Shown in pieces: positions 53,305 through 62,758 of a stretch of DNA of 64,000 nt. Made by a program: the position numbers and the translations under genes. Positions within the stretch are counted from its first letter, which is position 1; each line of letters begins with the position of its first letter. The notes under the pieces were generated by a model, which saw only the letters and a list, made by a program, of their open reading frames with translations, did no database searches and was not told where the DNA came from. This DNA comes from Candidatus Gastranaerophilales bacterium (GTDB taxonomy: Bacteria; Cyanobacteriota; Vampirovibrionia; Gastranaerophilales; Gastranaerophilaceae), in contig CANQRH010000001.1 in the NCBI GenBank assembly GCA_947626225.1, positions 124,001-188,000 of the forward strand, written 5' to 3'.

Positions 53305-53585
53305 CATATAAAAGTCAGGTTAATTTTATTTTCCGCTAAATATTTAATCATATCACGAAATTCTTGAAGTTGTTGCCTTTCGGTTTCCGTAATGAATTTT
53401 GTTGGCTCTACAAAAGTTTTGTTAATTTTGTTTTTAGCTAAATAGTGTACGAACTCTTTAAACTCGTCTTTAGTAATATTATTGGGGTTATAATCAATAA
53501 GATGTGAAATAACATCCTTCTTAAACTTGGGATTTCCCTGAAATTTTTGATTGTAATTTTGATTAGAAATTTTCTGCACTTGCAT
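53301..53585 (-). CDS. Small protein with repeated YLAxNKIN motif
   Basis: A 94-aa protein starting at 53585 (GAAAGG upstream) with MQVQKISNQNYNQKFQGNPK. The body holds two copies of a helical unit, EFVHYLAKNKINKTF and DMIKYLAENKINLTF. No family recognised. The frame extends upstream to 53681 through a segment reading IPWFNASELRAKAFEKSSP, which has no ribosome-binding site and does not look like the same protein. Confidence 0.65.
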   Translation of the reverse strand: MQVQKISNQNYNQKFQGNPKFKKDVISHLIDYNPNNITKDEFKEFVHYLAKNKINKTFVEPTKFITETERQQLQEFRDMIKYLAENKINLTFIC

Positions 53586-53740
53586 AATATACCTTTCATT
53601 TAAAAATGCCGCAGGAGAGGATTTCTCAAAAGCCTTCGCCCTCAGCTCACTCGCGTTGAACCACGGAATTTTTCTCAACAAGAAACTTTTCCGATTAAAT
53701 CACCTCGAACGCAAAAAAGACAGGATTAAACGTGTTTTTA
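53586..53740. other. Intergenic segment between small ORF and tRNA-Leu
   Basis: About 155 bases. The part next to the small gene is more GC-rich than its surroundings and open on the minus strand. It may be a fragment of an older gene or repeat. No RNA gene or terminator was recognised in it. Confidence 0.4.
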
Positions 53741-53821
53741 TGTCGTAGGGGGGACTTGAACCCCCACGGATTTCTCCACACGCCCCTCAAACGTGCACGT
53801 CTACCATTCCGCCACTACGAC
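53741..53821 (-). tRNA. tRNA-Leu (anticodon GAG)
   Basis: The 81-nt cloverleaf has acceptor GTCGTAG / CTACGAC, D arm GCGGAATGGTAGAC-like, anticodon stem CACGT / GCGTG with loop TTGAGGG (anticodon GAG, for CUC/CUU), a class II variable arm and T arm GGGGG-TTCAAGT-CCCCC. Discriminator A; CCA not encoded. Lies 110 bases upstream of uvrA on the opposite strand. Confidence 0.93.
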
Positions 53822-53930
53822 AAGATTTTATTCTTTTATTAATGTTCGTATTTCAATCCTATAACAAACAAAATTAAAAATCCATATATATTAAATTTGT
53901 TTTTAATTTTTTACGTGTAATAATGTAGTC

Positions 53931-56768
53931 ATGCTAGACACAATCACTATACGAGGAGCAAAAGAGCATAATCTCAAAGATATTTCCATAACTTTGCCGA
54001 AAAATGAATTAATTGTTTTTACGGGAGTTTCCGGCTCCGGAAAATCTTCTCTTGCATTTGATACCATTTTTGCGGAAGGACAAAGACGTTATATTGAAAG
54101 TCTTTCAACTTATGCAAGACAGTTTCTCGGACAGATGGATAAACCTAATGTTGAATACATTGACGGACTTTCTCCCGCAATTTCCATCGATCAAAAGTCC
54201 ACAAGCAACAACCCGCGCTCTACTGTCGGAACGGTTACGGAAATTTATGACTACCTCAGACTGTTGTATGCTCGTGTCGGAACCCCCTATTGTCCCGAAT
54301 GCGGTGAAGAAATCAAACCTCAAACCGTTGATGAAATTGTTAACAGCATTTTAAAATTGGGTGAAGGTACAAAAATTCAAATTCTTGCACCGATTGCAAA
54401 AGGAAAAAAAGGAGAATTTTTATCAACTTTTGATGAATTACGGCAGGAAGGCTTCGTCCGCGTAAAAGTTGACGGAGAAATTTATAACCTTGATGAGGAT
54501 GAAATAGAACTTGCTAAAACTAAAAAGCATGATATTTATGTCGTTGTAGACAGAATTGTCGTTAAAGAATCGGCACAATCCAGAATTGCAGACAGCGTTC
54601 AAATCGCCCTCAAAAAAGCTGACGGAGTTGCGGTGGTTGATGTCGTAGGTGACAAAGAAATTATATACAGTGAAAAACTTGCATGCCCTAAATGTAATCT
54701 TAGTTTTGAAGAACTTGCACCGAGAATTTTCTCATTTAACGCACCTTACGGCGCATGTGAAAGATGTTCCGGACTTGGGGCGGATTTCGTTATTGATCCG
54801 AATTTAATCGTTCCCGACAAAACAAAATCCCTGAATGACGGGGCTATTTATCCGTGGTCAAGAACTTCAACAAATTATTATATTGATGTTTTAAAATCCG
54901 TTAGCGAACATTTCGGAATCGATTTGGACAAACCTTTTGAACAACTTACCGATGAAGAACAGAAAATAATTCTTTACGGACACGATGATATTATAAAATT
55001 CCACGTTATGCGCTTCGGCACTCACAGATACGAAACAAAATACAGGAAATTTGAAGGTGTAATTCCATACCTTGAAAAACGTTACAATGATTTCAACAGT
55101 GAGTATTGGCGTGAAGAAATTGAAAAATATATGACTACAACTCCCTGTCCTGCCTGTAAAGGAGCAAGACTCAAACCTTTTCCGCTTGCCGTAAGAATAA
55201 AGGGCAAAAACATATATGAATTTACAAAAATGCCCGTTGATGAAGAATTGGAATTTATTTCAGATTTATACCTTGAGCTTGACGGATTTAAGATGCAGAT
55301 AGCAAAGCAAATTTTGGATGAAATCAGAGCTCGTTTAAGATTTTTGAAAGATGTAGGATTGAGTTATCTTGATTTGGCACGTACCGCAGGAACATTATCA
55401 GGCGGAGAAGCACAGAGAATAAGGCTTGCAACACAAATCGGAAGCGGTTTGTCCGGAGTTTTGTATGTTCTTGACGAACCTTCAATCGGTCTGCATCAAC
55501 GGGATAATGACCGGTTAATAAAAACTCTTATAAAATTAAGAAATCTCGGAAATACGCTTATTGTAGTCGAGCATGATGAAGATACGATAAGAAATGCGGA
55601 TTATATAGTCGATATCGGCCCGAAAGCGGGTATTAACGGCGGTAAAGTCATTGCTTGCGGCTCGGTTGATGACATAATAAAAGCAAAAAATTCCATAACG
55701 GGAAAATATTTGAGCGGTGAAAAATATATTCCTCTGCCCGAAAAAGTTCGTAAAGGCAACGGCGAATATCTTCACATAAAAAATGCTCATATAAATAATC
55801 TTAAAAATCTTGATATTGACATCCCGCTTGGAAAAATTGTATGTTTAACCGGAGTTTCCGGCTCGGGAAAATCATCTTTGATGCAGGATTTGATATATGA
55901 ATACGCTATTCACAAACTCCGCAAAAACAGACCTAAGCCGCAGGGCGTTGACTCCATTGAAGGTTTTGAACATATAGATAAAATTATTGACATTGACCAG
56001 TCGCCAATCGGAAGGACTCCGCGTTCAAATCCCGCTACATATACGGACTTGTTCACACATATCAGAGAATTATATGCAAAAACCAACGAAGCAAAACTCA
56101 GAGGTTACAAATCGGGCAGATTCAGCTTTAACGTAAAAGGCGGACGCTGTGAAGCCTGCAAAGGTGACGGCGTAATTAAAATTGAGATGAACTTCTTATC
56201 TGATGTGTATGTAAAATGCGATGTCTGCAAAGGTAAACGTTACAACCGTGAAACTCTTGAAGTAAAATACAAAGGCAAAACTATCGCAGATGTGCTCGAA
56301 ATGAGCGTTAAAGAAGCATTGGAATTTTTTGACGGAATACCTAACATTAGACAAAAACTGCAAACACTGAACGATGTCGGTTTGGATTATATGAAACTCG
56401 GACAATCCGCTACTACATTATCCGGCGGAGAAGCTCAAAGAATTAAACTTGCGGCGGAACTGAACAAACGTTCGACAGGCAAAACTTTATATCTTCTCGA
56501 TGAGCCGTCAGTCGGTCTGCATTGGTACGATTTGGATAAACTTATTAAAATTCTTCAAAAGCTTGCAGATCAGGGAAATACAATTCTTGTAATCGAACAC
56601 AATCTTGATTTTATAAAAATTGCCGACCATATAATTGATTTAGGTCCGGAAGGCGGAGTTAACGGCGGAAAAGTAATAGCGCAGGGTACGCCTTCGGAAG
56701 TTTCAAAATGTAAAAATTCCTATACCGGACAATACCTTAAACCTATATTGACAAATTCTAAAATATAG
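53931..56768 (+). CDS. uvrA: UvrABC excision-repair subunit A
   Basis: DNA-damage sensor ATPase of nucleotide excision repair. The 945-aa protein has two ABC modules: Walker A FTGVSGSGKSSLAFDT near 30 and LTGVSGSGKSSLMQDL near 640; signatures TLSGGEAQRIRLATQ and TLSGGEAQRIKLAAEL; Walker B VLDEPSIGLHQRD and LLDEPSVGLHWYD. Zinc modules are CPECGEEI / CPKCNLSFEELAPR and CEACKGDGVIKIEM / CDVCKGKRYN. Length and order are canonical. Starts MLDTITIRGAKEHNL. No uvrB or uvrC nearby. Confidence 0.98.
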   Translation: MLDTITIRGAKEHNLKDISITLPKNELIVFTGVSGSGKSSLAFDTIFAEGQRRYIESLSTYARQFLGQMDKPNVEYIDGLSPAISIDQKSTSNNPRSTVGTVTEIYDYLRLLYARVGTPYCPECGEEIKPQTVDEIVNSILKLGEGTKIQILAPIAKGKKGEFLSTFDELRQEGFVRVKVDGEIYNLDEDEIELAKTKKHDIYVVVDRIVVKESAQSRIADSVQIALKKADGVAVVDVVGDKEIIYSEKLACPKCNLSFEELAPRIFSFNAPYGACERCSGLGADFVIDPNLIVPDKTKSLNDGAIYPWSRTSTNYYIDVLKSVSEHFGIDLDKPFEQLTDEEQKIILYGHDDIIKFHVMRFGTHRYETKYRKFEGVIPYLEKRYNDFNSEYWREEIEKYMTTTPCPACKGARLKPFPLAVRIKGKNIYEFTKMPVDEELEFISDLYLELDGFKMQIAKQILDEIRARLRFLKDVGLSYLDLARTAGTLSGGEAQRIRLATQIGSGLSGVLYVLDEPSIGLHQRDNDRLIKTLIKLRNLGNTLIVVEHDEDTIRNADYIVDIGPKAGINGGKVIACGSVDDIIKAKNSITGKYLSGEKYIPLPEKVRKGNGEYLHIKNAHINNLKNLDIDIPLGKIVCLTGVSGSGKSSLMQDLIYEYAIHKLRKNRPKPQGVDSIEGFEHIDKIIDIDQSPIGRTPRSNPATYTDLFTHIRELYAKTNEAKLRGYKSGRFSFNVKGGRCEACKGDGVIKIEMNFLSDVYVKCDVCKGKRYNRETLEVKYKGKTIADVLEMSVKEALEFFDGIPNIRQKLQTLNDVGLDYMKLGQSATTLSGGEAQRIKLAAELNKRSTGKTLYLLDEPSVGLHWYDLDKLIKILQKLADQGNTILVIEHNLDFIKIADHIIDLGPEGGVNGGKVIAQGTPSEVSKCKNSYTGQYLKPILTNSKI

Positions 56769-56794
56769 TCTATGTTGAGAAAAAAGGGGTATTT

Positions 56795-57424
56795 ATGAAA
56801 AAGATATTTTTCTTGGTATTTGCTATCGTAATTTTTTGCTCGGCTGTTTCCGCCCAAACCATACATGTTCAAGCGGTAGAGGACTTTTCAACCGATAATC
56901 CTCCGGAAATATTTTGCGTAAAACTTTTTGACAATTTATACGATAAGGAAGGCAATGTCCTGTTTAAATACGGTGAAATTTTAGAAGGAGAAGTTAAAGT
57001 ATCAGCTCCGAAAAGAATGAAACGTAATGCGGGATTTTCGTTTTTGCCTAAATATGTAATTTCAAAAGAAGGTGTTAAAACGGAAATTACCAAGGAATAC
57101 CCCGCAAAATACACAACAAAATTGAATAAAAAAGATATGGCAAAATCTGCGGTTCTGGCTGTGGGAAACCATTTTGTAAAAGGAATTTCATCAGGTGTTG
57201 CAGCCGTTGAAGGAGCAATTAAAAATGAAGAAGGAAACAGATTAAAATCATCCGCCGTATCCGTTTATGAAAGTTCGCCGTTATCGTATATCGAAAAGGG
57301 TAAACCTATAGTTTTGGAAGAAGACAAAATATTTTTGTTAAATTTCAAAATCCGTGAAGATGACGAAGAAGAAAATGATGAGCCGAATTACGAATACACA
57401 CCGTTGGATAGTCCCGCTGAATGA
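56795..57424 (+). CDS. Exported protein of unknown function
   Basis: A 209-aa protein with a Sec signal peptide (KKIFFLVFAIVIFCSAVSAQ, cleavage after SA). The mature part is beta-rich (IFCVKLFDNLYDKEGNVLFK, GEILEGEVKVSAPKRMKRNA) and ends in an acidic tail (REDDEEENDEPNYEY). The theme of GEILEGEV, PKRMKRNAGFSF and LLNFKI resembles periplasmic or outer-membrane-associated proteins, but no family is recognised. It follows uvrA by 26 bases, so it may share the transcript. hppA downstream has its own promoter. Confidence 0.72.
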   Translation: MKKIFFLVFAIVIFCSAVSAQTIHVQAVEDFSTDNPPEIFCVKLFDNLYDKEGNVLFKYGEILEGEVKVSAPKRMKRNAGFSFLPKYVISKEGVKTEITKEYPAKYTTKLNKKDMAKSAVLAVGNHFVKGISSGVAAVEGAIKNEEGNRLKSSAVSVYESSPLSYIEKGKPIVLEEDKIFLLNFKIREDDEEENDEPNYEYTPLDSPAE

Positions 57425-57440
57425 TTTATCCTTTACAAAG

Positions 57441-57469
57441 TTGTTTAAAATGTCAAATTAGATTATAAT
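57441..57469 (+). promoter_or_regulatory. Promoter of hppA
   Basis: TTGTTT (57441-57446), 17-base spacer, TATAAT (57464-57469), 36 bases before the ATG. Confidence 0.7.
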
Positions 57470-57505
57470 ATTAAATGTAGAATGACTTTTTAGGAGAAAG
57501 AGATT

Positions 57506-59923
57506 ATGTTTAAAAAATTCACTTTTCTGTCTGCATTGATGACTTTTTTGTTTTCATTGCCGGCAATGATTTCACCTGCATTAGCAAGTGAAGCTGATTT
57601 AGTCGTTCCGAATATCAAAACGGCAAGTCTTTCAAGCTATAACCTGCTGTTAATCGGTATTGCGATTTCCGTAATCGGATTGATTTTCGGATTTATTGAA
57701 TTTGTCAGAATTAAGAAATTGGATGTTCATCCCCGTATGGCGGAAGTGGGCAGTACAATTTTCGAGACCTGCAAAACTTATTTGATTCAGCAGGGAAAAT
57801 TTTTACTCGTACTTGAAGTATTAATCGGATTATGTATTGCATTTTACTTCGGATACCTGCAGGGAATGCCTTTGAAAAACGTACTTATTATTTTGGGTTG
57901 GTCCGTAATAGGTATTCTGGGTTCTTATGCGGTTGCATGGTTCGGTATAAGAATGAATACGCTTGCAAATGCAAGAACGGCATTTGTTTCATTAAAAGGA
58001 AATCCTTTAAACATTTTAAATATTCCGCTCAAAGCCGGTATGTCAATCGGCGTATGCCTTGTATCGGTTGAGTTAATTTTGATGCTCACAATTTTACTGT
58101 TTGTACCCGGAGAGATTGCGGGAGCCTGCTTTATAGGTTTTGCAATCGGCGAAAGTTTAGGTGCATCCGCACTTCGTGTTGCTGGCGGTATATTTACCAA
58201 AATTGCGGATATCGGTTCGGACTTGATGAAAATTCAGTTCGGTATAAAAGAAGATGATCCGAGAAATCCCGGTGTAATAGCCGATTGTACCGGTGACAAT
58301 GCCGGAGATTCCGTAGGGCCTACGGCAGACGGATTTGAAACTTACGGCGTAACCGGTGTTGCTCTTGTTTCATTCATTCTGCTTGCTGTTGCGGGTGAAG
58401 CTAATCAGGTTCAGCTTTTAACTTGGATTTTTGTTATGAGATTTTTAATGATTGTAACTTCTGTTGTAGCGTACTGGATTAACGGGGTTGTTGACAGAAT
58501 TTACGCATCAGGAACAAATAAATTTGACTTTGAAAAACCGTTAACAAATCTTGTATGGTTAACGTCCGTATTATCAATTGCCATGACTTTCTCCGTAAGC
58601 AAATGGTTGTTGGCGGATATGGGAAATAATTTATGGCTCATACTTTCGTCAATCATTTCTTGCGGAACTTTAGGTGCGGCATTGATACCCGAATTTACAA
58701 AAATATTCACATCACCTAAGGCTAAACATACTGAAGAAGTAGTTACCGCATCAAGAGAAGGCGGTTCTTCACTTACAATTCTGTCCGGTATTGTTGCCGG
58801 AAACTTCAGTGCATTCTGGATAGGAATGGTAATTGTTCTTTTAATGGGGCTTGCATATTATGCATCAACCATGATTCCTGACGGTGTAATGATTTACAGC
58901 TCGGTATTTGCATTCGGGCTTGTTGCATTCGGATTTTTGGGAATGGGGCCTGTTACAATCGCTGTTGACTCCTACGGTCCCGTTACCGATAACGCTCAAT
59001 CCGTTTATGAATTATCTTTGATAGAAGATGTTTCAAGCGAAGAAATTGAAAGAGATTTCGGATTCAAACCGGATTTTGAAAATGCTAAAAAATATCTGGA
59101 AGAAAATGACGGTGCGGGAAATACATTTAAAGCAACTTCAAAACCCGTTCTTATCGGAACTGCGGTTGTGGGTGCAACAACGATGATTTTCTCGTTGATA
59201 CTTGTAATTAAATCTACATTGGGTATTGAACCGGAAATGATTTTAAACATGTTAAATCCTTACACACTTCTCGGTTTCTTATCCGGCGGTGCGGTAATTT
59301 ACTGGTTCTCGGGTGCATCAATGCAGGCCGTTACAACCGGAGCTTACTCTGCTACAGAGTATATTAAAGAAAATATAAAACTTGATGATGCAAATTCTAA
59401 GAGTGCAAACGTTGCCAATTCAAAAGAAGTTGTAAAAATTTGTACTCAATATGCACAAAAAGGTATGATAAACATCTTTATAGCACTGTTTGCTTTCGCT
59501 CTCGCGTTTGCATGCCTGTCAGCACCATGCTGTTCAACATCGGCACCGGTCGCATTCTTTGTAAGCTATTTGATAGCAATTGCGGTATTCGGGCTGTTTC
59601 AGGCGGTATTCATGGCTAATGCCGGCGGATGCTGGGACAATGCTAAGAAAATCGTAGAAGTTGATTTGGCGGAAAAAGGCACACCGCTCCATGAAGCCAC
59701 TGTTGTGGGTGACACTGTCGGTGATCCTTTTAAAGACACATCTTCAGTTGCTATGAATCCGATTATTAAATTTACTACATTATTCGGACTTCTTGCAATG
59801 GAAATTGCCATTTCGCAAAACTTCCGTTATATAGCACCGCTGATCGGAAAAGTATTCTTACTGATAGCGCTGGTATTTGTAATTCGTTCATTCTATTCGA
59901 TGCGAATACCCTCTAAGAAATAG
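57506..59923 (+). CDS. hppA: Membrane-bound ion-pumping pyrophosphatase
   Basis: Couples PPi hydrolysis to H+ (or Na+) export. The 805-aa protein has about 16 membrane segments. The catalytic motifs are DDPRNPGVIADCTGDNAGDS (a divergent version of DDPRNPATIADNVGDN), the later DSYGPVTDNAQSVYEL and DTVGDPFKDTSSVAMNP. In the K+-dependence signature the sequence is GNTFKATSKP; a Lys at that place is typical of K+-independent enzymes, which are mostly proton pumps. The N-terminal first helix with PALASE resembles a cleaved signal. Own promoter and terminator. Fits energy saving in a fermentative anaerobe. Confidence 0.95.
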   Translation: MFKKFTFLSALMTFLFSLPAMISPALASEADLVVPNIKTASLSSYNLLLIGIAISVIGLIFGFIEFVRIKKLDVHPRMAEVGSTIFETCKTYLIQQGKFLLVLEVLIGLCIAFYFGYLQGMPLKNVLIILGWSVIGILGSYAVAWFGIRMNTLANARTAFVSLKGNPLNILNIPLKAGMSIGVCLVSVELILMLTILLFVPGEIAGACFIGFAIGESLGASALRVAGGIFTKIADIGSDLMKIQFGIKEDDPRNPGVIADCTGDNAGDSVGPTADGFETYGVTGVALVSFILLAVAGEANQVQLLTWIFVMRFLMIVTSVVAYWINGVVDRIYASGTNKFDFEKPLTNLVWLTSVLSIAMTFSVSKWLLADMGNNLWLILSSIISCGTLGAALIPEFTKIFTSPKAKHTEEVVTASREGGSSLTILSGIVAGNFSAFWIGMVIVLLMGLAYYASTMIPDGVMIYSSVFAFGLVAFGFLGMGPVTIAVDSYGPVTDNAQSVYELSLIEDVSSEEIERDFGFKPDFENAKKYLEENDGAGNTFKATSKPVLIGTAVVGATTMIFSLILVIKSTLGIEPEMILNMLNPYTLLGFLSGGAVIYWFSGASMQAVTTGAYSATEYIKENIKLDDANSKSANVANSKEVVKICTQYAQKGMINIFIALFAFALAFACLSAPCCSTSAPVAFFVSYLIAIAVFGLFQAVFMANAGGCWDNAKKIVEVDLAEKGTPLHEATVVGDTVGDPFKDTSSVAMNPIIKFTTLFGLLAMEIAISQNFRYIAPLIGKVFLLIALVFVIRSFYSMRIPSKK

Positions 59924-59924
59924 A

Positions 59925-59954
59925 AAAAAAGCACCCCATCAGGGGTGCTTTTTT
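59925..59954. terminator. Terminator between hppA and convergent HTH gene
   Basis: The stem GCACCCC / GGGGTGC with loop ATCA (59931-59948), A7 before and T6 after it. Confidence 0.92.
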
Positions 59955-59955
59955 A

Positions 59956-60165
59956 TTAATCAAGCATTTCAGATAACTTTACCCCGAGGGCATCTGCTAT
60001 TTTTTTAGCGGTTCTGATATTTATACATCTGCGCGCAAGCTCATATTTCCCTATAGTCGATTTATCGAGACCGACTTCAAATCCGAGTTCTTCCTGGGAT
60101 ATTCCTTTTCCCGTACGAATTTTATAAAGCTTTTTACCGAATATTTTGCAGATGTCTTTACACAT
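59956..60165 (-). CDS. Small XRE-family regulator divergent from pseudopilin
   Basis: A 69-aa single-domain HTH protein: IFGKKLYKIRTGKGISQEEL, GFEVGLDKSTIGKYELARRC and NIRTAKKIADALGVKLSEML. ATG 60165 is chosen because upstream starts (60207 and 60249) would place the inverted-repeat operator inside the gene; no strong ribosome-binding site is seen. Head-to-head with the pseudopilin at 60264 across a 98-base region containing a perfect 17-base inverted repeat. Probably a local repressor. Confidence 0.85.
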   Translation of the reverse strand: MCKDICKIFGKKLYKIRTGKGISQEELGFEVGLDKSTIGKYELARRCINIRTAKKIADALGVKLSEMLD

Positions 60166-60199
60166 ATATTTAATTGTGCTATAATATCTTCGAATTGTC

Positions 60200-60216
60200 G
60201 TAGACATATTGTCTAC
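60200..60216. promoter_or_regulatory. Perfect inverted repeat, candidate operator
   Basis: GTAGACA TAT TGTCTAC, between the HTH gene at 60165 and the pseudopilin at 60264. Confidence 0.75.
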
Positions 60217-60263
60217 TAAAGTAGTGGAATTTATTGTTACATCAAGCATTAGGAGAAATAATT

Positions 60264-61001
60264 ATGATATTTAATTTTTCATTCACAAAGCAAACGGAAA
60301 ATAACTGTATGACTCGTTCACTTAACTGTTTAACAGCTTCCCGAAAAAAATTTGCTTTTACATTGGCAGAAGTTTTAATCACTCTCGGAATAATCGGTGT
60401 TGTAGCGGCATTGACTATGCCGATACTTATAAATAATCATCAAAAACAAACTTTTGTTACCCGCGGGAAATGGTTTTATTCATTTATGAGCCAAGCTCTG
60501 CAAAGATCCGAAGTTGATAACGGTGCTATGAGTAATTGGACTGTTGACGACAATAATGCGGATACCGATGTATCCATGCAGTTTTTTAACAATTATATAA
60601 AGAATTATATTAAATATTCCGATATTAAACCTTGTCCTTCAACTATTACGGGTGATGACCATTATAATAACCATTGCATTTATCTTGCAAACGGTTCGGT
60701 TTTTTGGATTCGTTCAATGGGTGAAGGTAAAGCAGTTGATATAGGATTTTATGCTGATTATAACAAAGGTGATACATCTGACAATTACCTGCTTTTTATG
60801 ATTCGTAACGGAAAATTTTCAACATATTCAGAAAATTGGGACGGAACTCGAAACGGACTTTTTAATTCATCAAGAGGATTCGGATGCAATGGTGACGGAA
60901 ACAGTATATTAGCTTATTGTGCAAAATTAATAGAGTACGACGGCTGGAAAATAAGTAAAGATTACCCATGGAAAGCAAAGTCTAAAGGTTCAAGATTATA
61001 A
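60264..61001 (+). CDS. Pseudopilin (FTLAEVLITLGIIGV family)
   Basis: A 245-aa prepilin-like protein. A leader of about 33 residues (MIFNFSFTKQTENNCMTRSL, then NCLTASRKKFA) precedes FTLAEVLITLGIIGV and AALTMPILINNHQ with Glu at +5. The ectodomain shares RSEVDNGAMSNW and the C-terminal GWKISKDYPWK with the pseudopilin at 16753. AGGAG lies about 8 bases before ATG 60264. This gene has no homopolymer tract, unlike the copies at 16753 and 21805. Divergent HTH gene upstream. Confidence 0.88.
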   Translation: MIFNFSFTKQTENNCMTRSLNCLTASRKKFAFTLAEVLITLGIIGVVAALTMPILINNHQKQTFVTRGKWFYSFMSQALQRSEVDNGAMSNWTVDDNNADTDVSMQFFNNYIKNYIKYSDIKPCPSTITGDDHYNNHCIYLANGSVFWIRSMGEGKAVDIGFYADYNKGDTSDNYLLFMIRNGKFSTYSENWDGTRNGLFNSSRGFGCNGDGNSILAYCAKLIEYDGWKISKDYPWKAKSKGSRL

Positions 61002-61052
61002 TTGTATTTTTAAATATGATTATGTTATAATTTTTCCAAAAGGAAGTATAAC

Positions 61053-62057
61053 ATGAGTTTAACGGTATATTTAGGGATAGATGTCGGTTCGGTAACGACA
61101 AAACTTGCACTTGTCGATGAAAAAGGTAAATACGTTGACAGCTATATGCTCAGAACTGCGGGGAAGCCCGTTATGGCAGTTCAAACAGGTTTGAATGAGC
61201 TTTATGCAAAGAGAATTACGGATTATGATGTTGCAGGTGTCGGAACAACCGGTTCGGGAAGAAATCTTGCGGGAGCTTTGGTTAGTGCCGATGTCATAAA
61301 AAATGAGATTACGGCGCACGCGGTAGCCGCAAGCGTAAATGTTCCCGGAGTTCAGACCATTCTTGAAATCGGCGGGCAGGACAGCAAAATTATCATTATG
61401 CGTGACGGTATTGTAACGGATTTCGCAATGAATACGGTTTGTGCCGCCGGAACGGGAAGTTTTCTTGATCATCAGGCACAAAGGCTTAATGTTCCCATTG
61501 AAGAATTCGGCGATACGGCGCTTAAATCCGAAAATCCGGCAAGAATTGCCGGAAGATGCGGTGTATTTGCCGAAAGCGACTTAATCCATAAACAACAGCT
61601 CGGTTATCCCGTTGAAGATTTATTGTACGGGCTTTGTCAGGCACTTGTAAGAAACTATCTGGCAAATCTTGCATTGGGAAAAGAACTCTTGCCGGTATTT
61701 TCGTTTCAGGGCGGTGTTGCAACAAATTCCGGTATGGTAAAAGCGTTTGAAGAAGAACTGGGGCAAAAGGTTGTTGTTCCTCAGCATCATCAGACAATGG
61801 GCGCTATCGGTGCGGCTCTGCTTGCCATGGAAAATCACCAATACACGGAAACCAAGACTAAATTCAAAGGCTGGCAAGTCGGTGATATGGAATTTCATTC
61901 AATTACCTGTGATTGCAAGGGCTGTTCAAACAATTGTGAAGTAATTACGATTGTTGAAGGCAAACAGGAAGTTCAGCACACGGGCAATATTAAAGATATT
62001 AAAGGTAATATAATCGCACGCTGGGGCGGTACTTGCGGACGCTGGGATATTTCTTAA
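61053..62057 (+). CDS. 2-hydroxyacyl-CoA dehydratase activase (BadF/BcrA/HgdC ATPase)
   Basis: A 334-aa ASKHA-fold ATPase that delivers low-potential electrons to 2-hydroxyacyl-CoA dehydratases or benzoyl-CoA reductases. Landmarks are YLGIDVGSVTTKLALVDEKG, GVGTTGSGRNLAGAL, EIGGQDSKIIIMRDGIVTDF, the cluster Cys in NTVCAAGTGSFLDHQ and AGRCGVFAESDLIHKQQLGY, and FQGGVATNSGM. The C-terminal Cys (HSITCDCKGCSNNCEV) add a possible second site. Probable partner of the DUF2229 protein at 35060; in many Firmicutes these are one fused polypeptide. AAGGA before ATG. Confidence 0.92.
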   Translation: MSLTVYLGIDVGSVTTKLALVDEKGKYVDSYMLRTAGKPVMAVQTGLNELYAKRITDYDVAGVGTTGSGRNLAGALVSADVIKNEITAHAVAASVNVPGVQTILEIGGQDSKIIIMRDGIVTDFAMNTVCAAGTGSFLDHQAQRLNVPIEEFGDTALKSENPARIAGRCGVFAESDLIHKQQLGYPVEDLLYGLCQALVRNYLANLALGKELLPVFSFQGGVATNSGMVKAFEEELGQKVVVPQHHQTMGAIGAALLAMENHQYTETKTKFKGWQVGDMEFHSITCDCKGCSNNCEVITIVEGKQEVQHTGNIKDIKGNIIARWGGTCGRWDIS

Positions 62058-62080
62058 CACATTTGTGATATATTATTGTT

Positions 62081-62758
62081 ATGACTGACTTAAATTCTTC
62101 AATTAAGAGTATGAAACAAAAATACCGTGAGATTTTTCTGAAATCCGTTGATGCAATAAAACAGCGTGTGGATGAGATTAAGCCTAAAGATTTTGACGGT
62201 GATATTTTTGATGAATACGAACCCCAAAGCTTAGGTACTCAATGGCAAAGCGCCGTTTTGGAAATGTTTGAAGATGATATCTGCCATGAGATTTACAGAA
62301 AATGGAAAGAAATTCTTGATTACAGAAAGAATTTTGAATGCAAAGGTTGTGCAACTTGCTGTAATCTTGCCTGTTCTGAGTTTTCACCCGAACAATTAAG
62401 AGAAAAAGCTCAAAATGGCGACAAATTTGCATCTCAATTTACAAAAATATTCATACCGTACAAAACACGCGAAGAAGCAAGGGCAATTTATCCCGAATAT
62501 TTGGAATTGCTTGACGGCACACTGGAAGATGAAGTTTATTTTTACCACTGCCCGAAACTTAACGAATGCAAAAGATGCTCGGATTACGAAAATCGCCCCG
62601 AAATTTGCAGAACCTTTCCCGATAATCCTTTGAGCATTCTTCCCGAAACATGCGGATTTTATCAATGGCGTGCGGAAGTTGAACCTGTTGCTTTAATGCT
62701 TCACTCAATGGTCGAAATCATTGATTATTACAAACAGAACATTCCGAGGAAAAAATGA
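62081..62758 (+). CDS. YkgJ-family cysteine-cluster protein
   Basis: A 225-aa protein with the YkgJ/Fe-S or zinc Cys cluster: FECKGCATCCNLACSEF at about 86, then YHCPKLNECKRCSDYENRPE, ICRTFP and LPETCGFYQW. The N-terminal 80 residues are helical and charged. The function of the family is unknown. Its stop overlaps the rlmN start (ATGA), so the two are translationally coupled. 23 bases downstream of the activase gene. Confidence 0.88.
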   Translation: MTDLNSSIKSMKQKYREIFLKSVDAIKQRVDEIKPKDFDGDIFDEYEPQSLGTQWQSAVLEMFEDDICHEIYRKWKEILDYRKNFECKGCATCCNLACSEFSPEQLREKAQNGDKFASQFTKIFIPYKTREEARAIYPEYLELLDGTLEDEVYFYHCPKLNECKRCSDYENRPEICRTFPDNPLSILPETCGFYQWRAEVEPVALMLHSMVEIIDYYKQNIPRKK

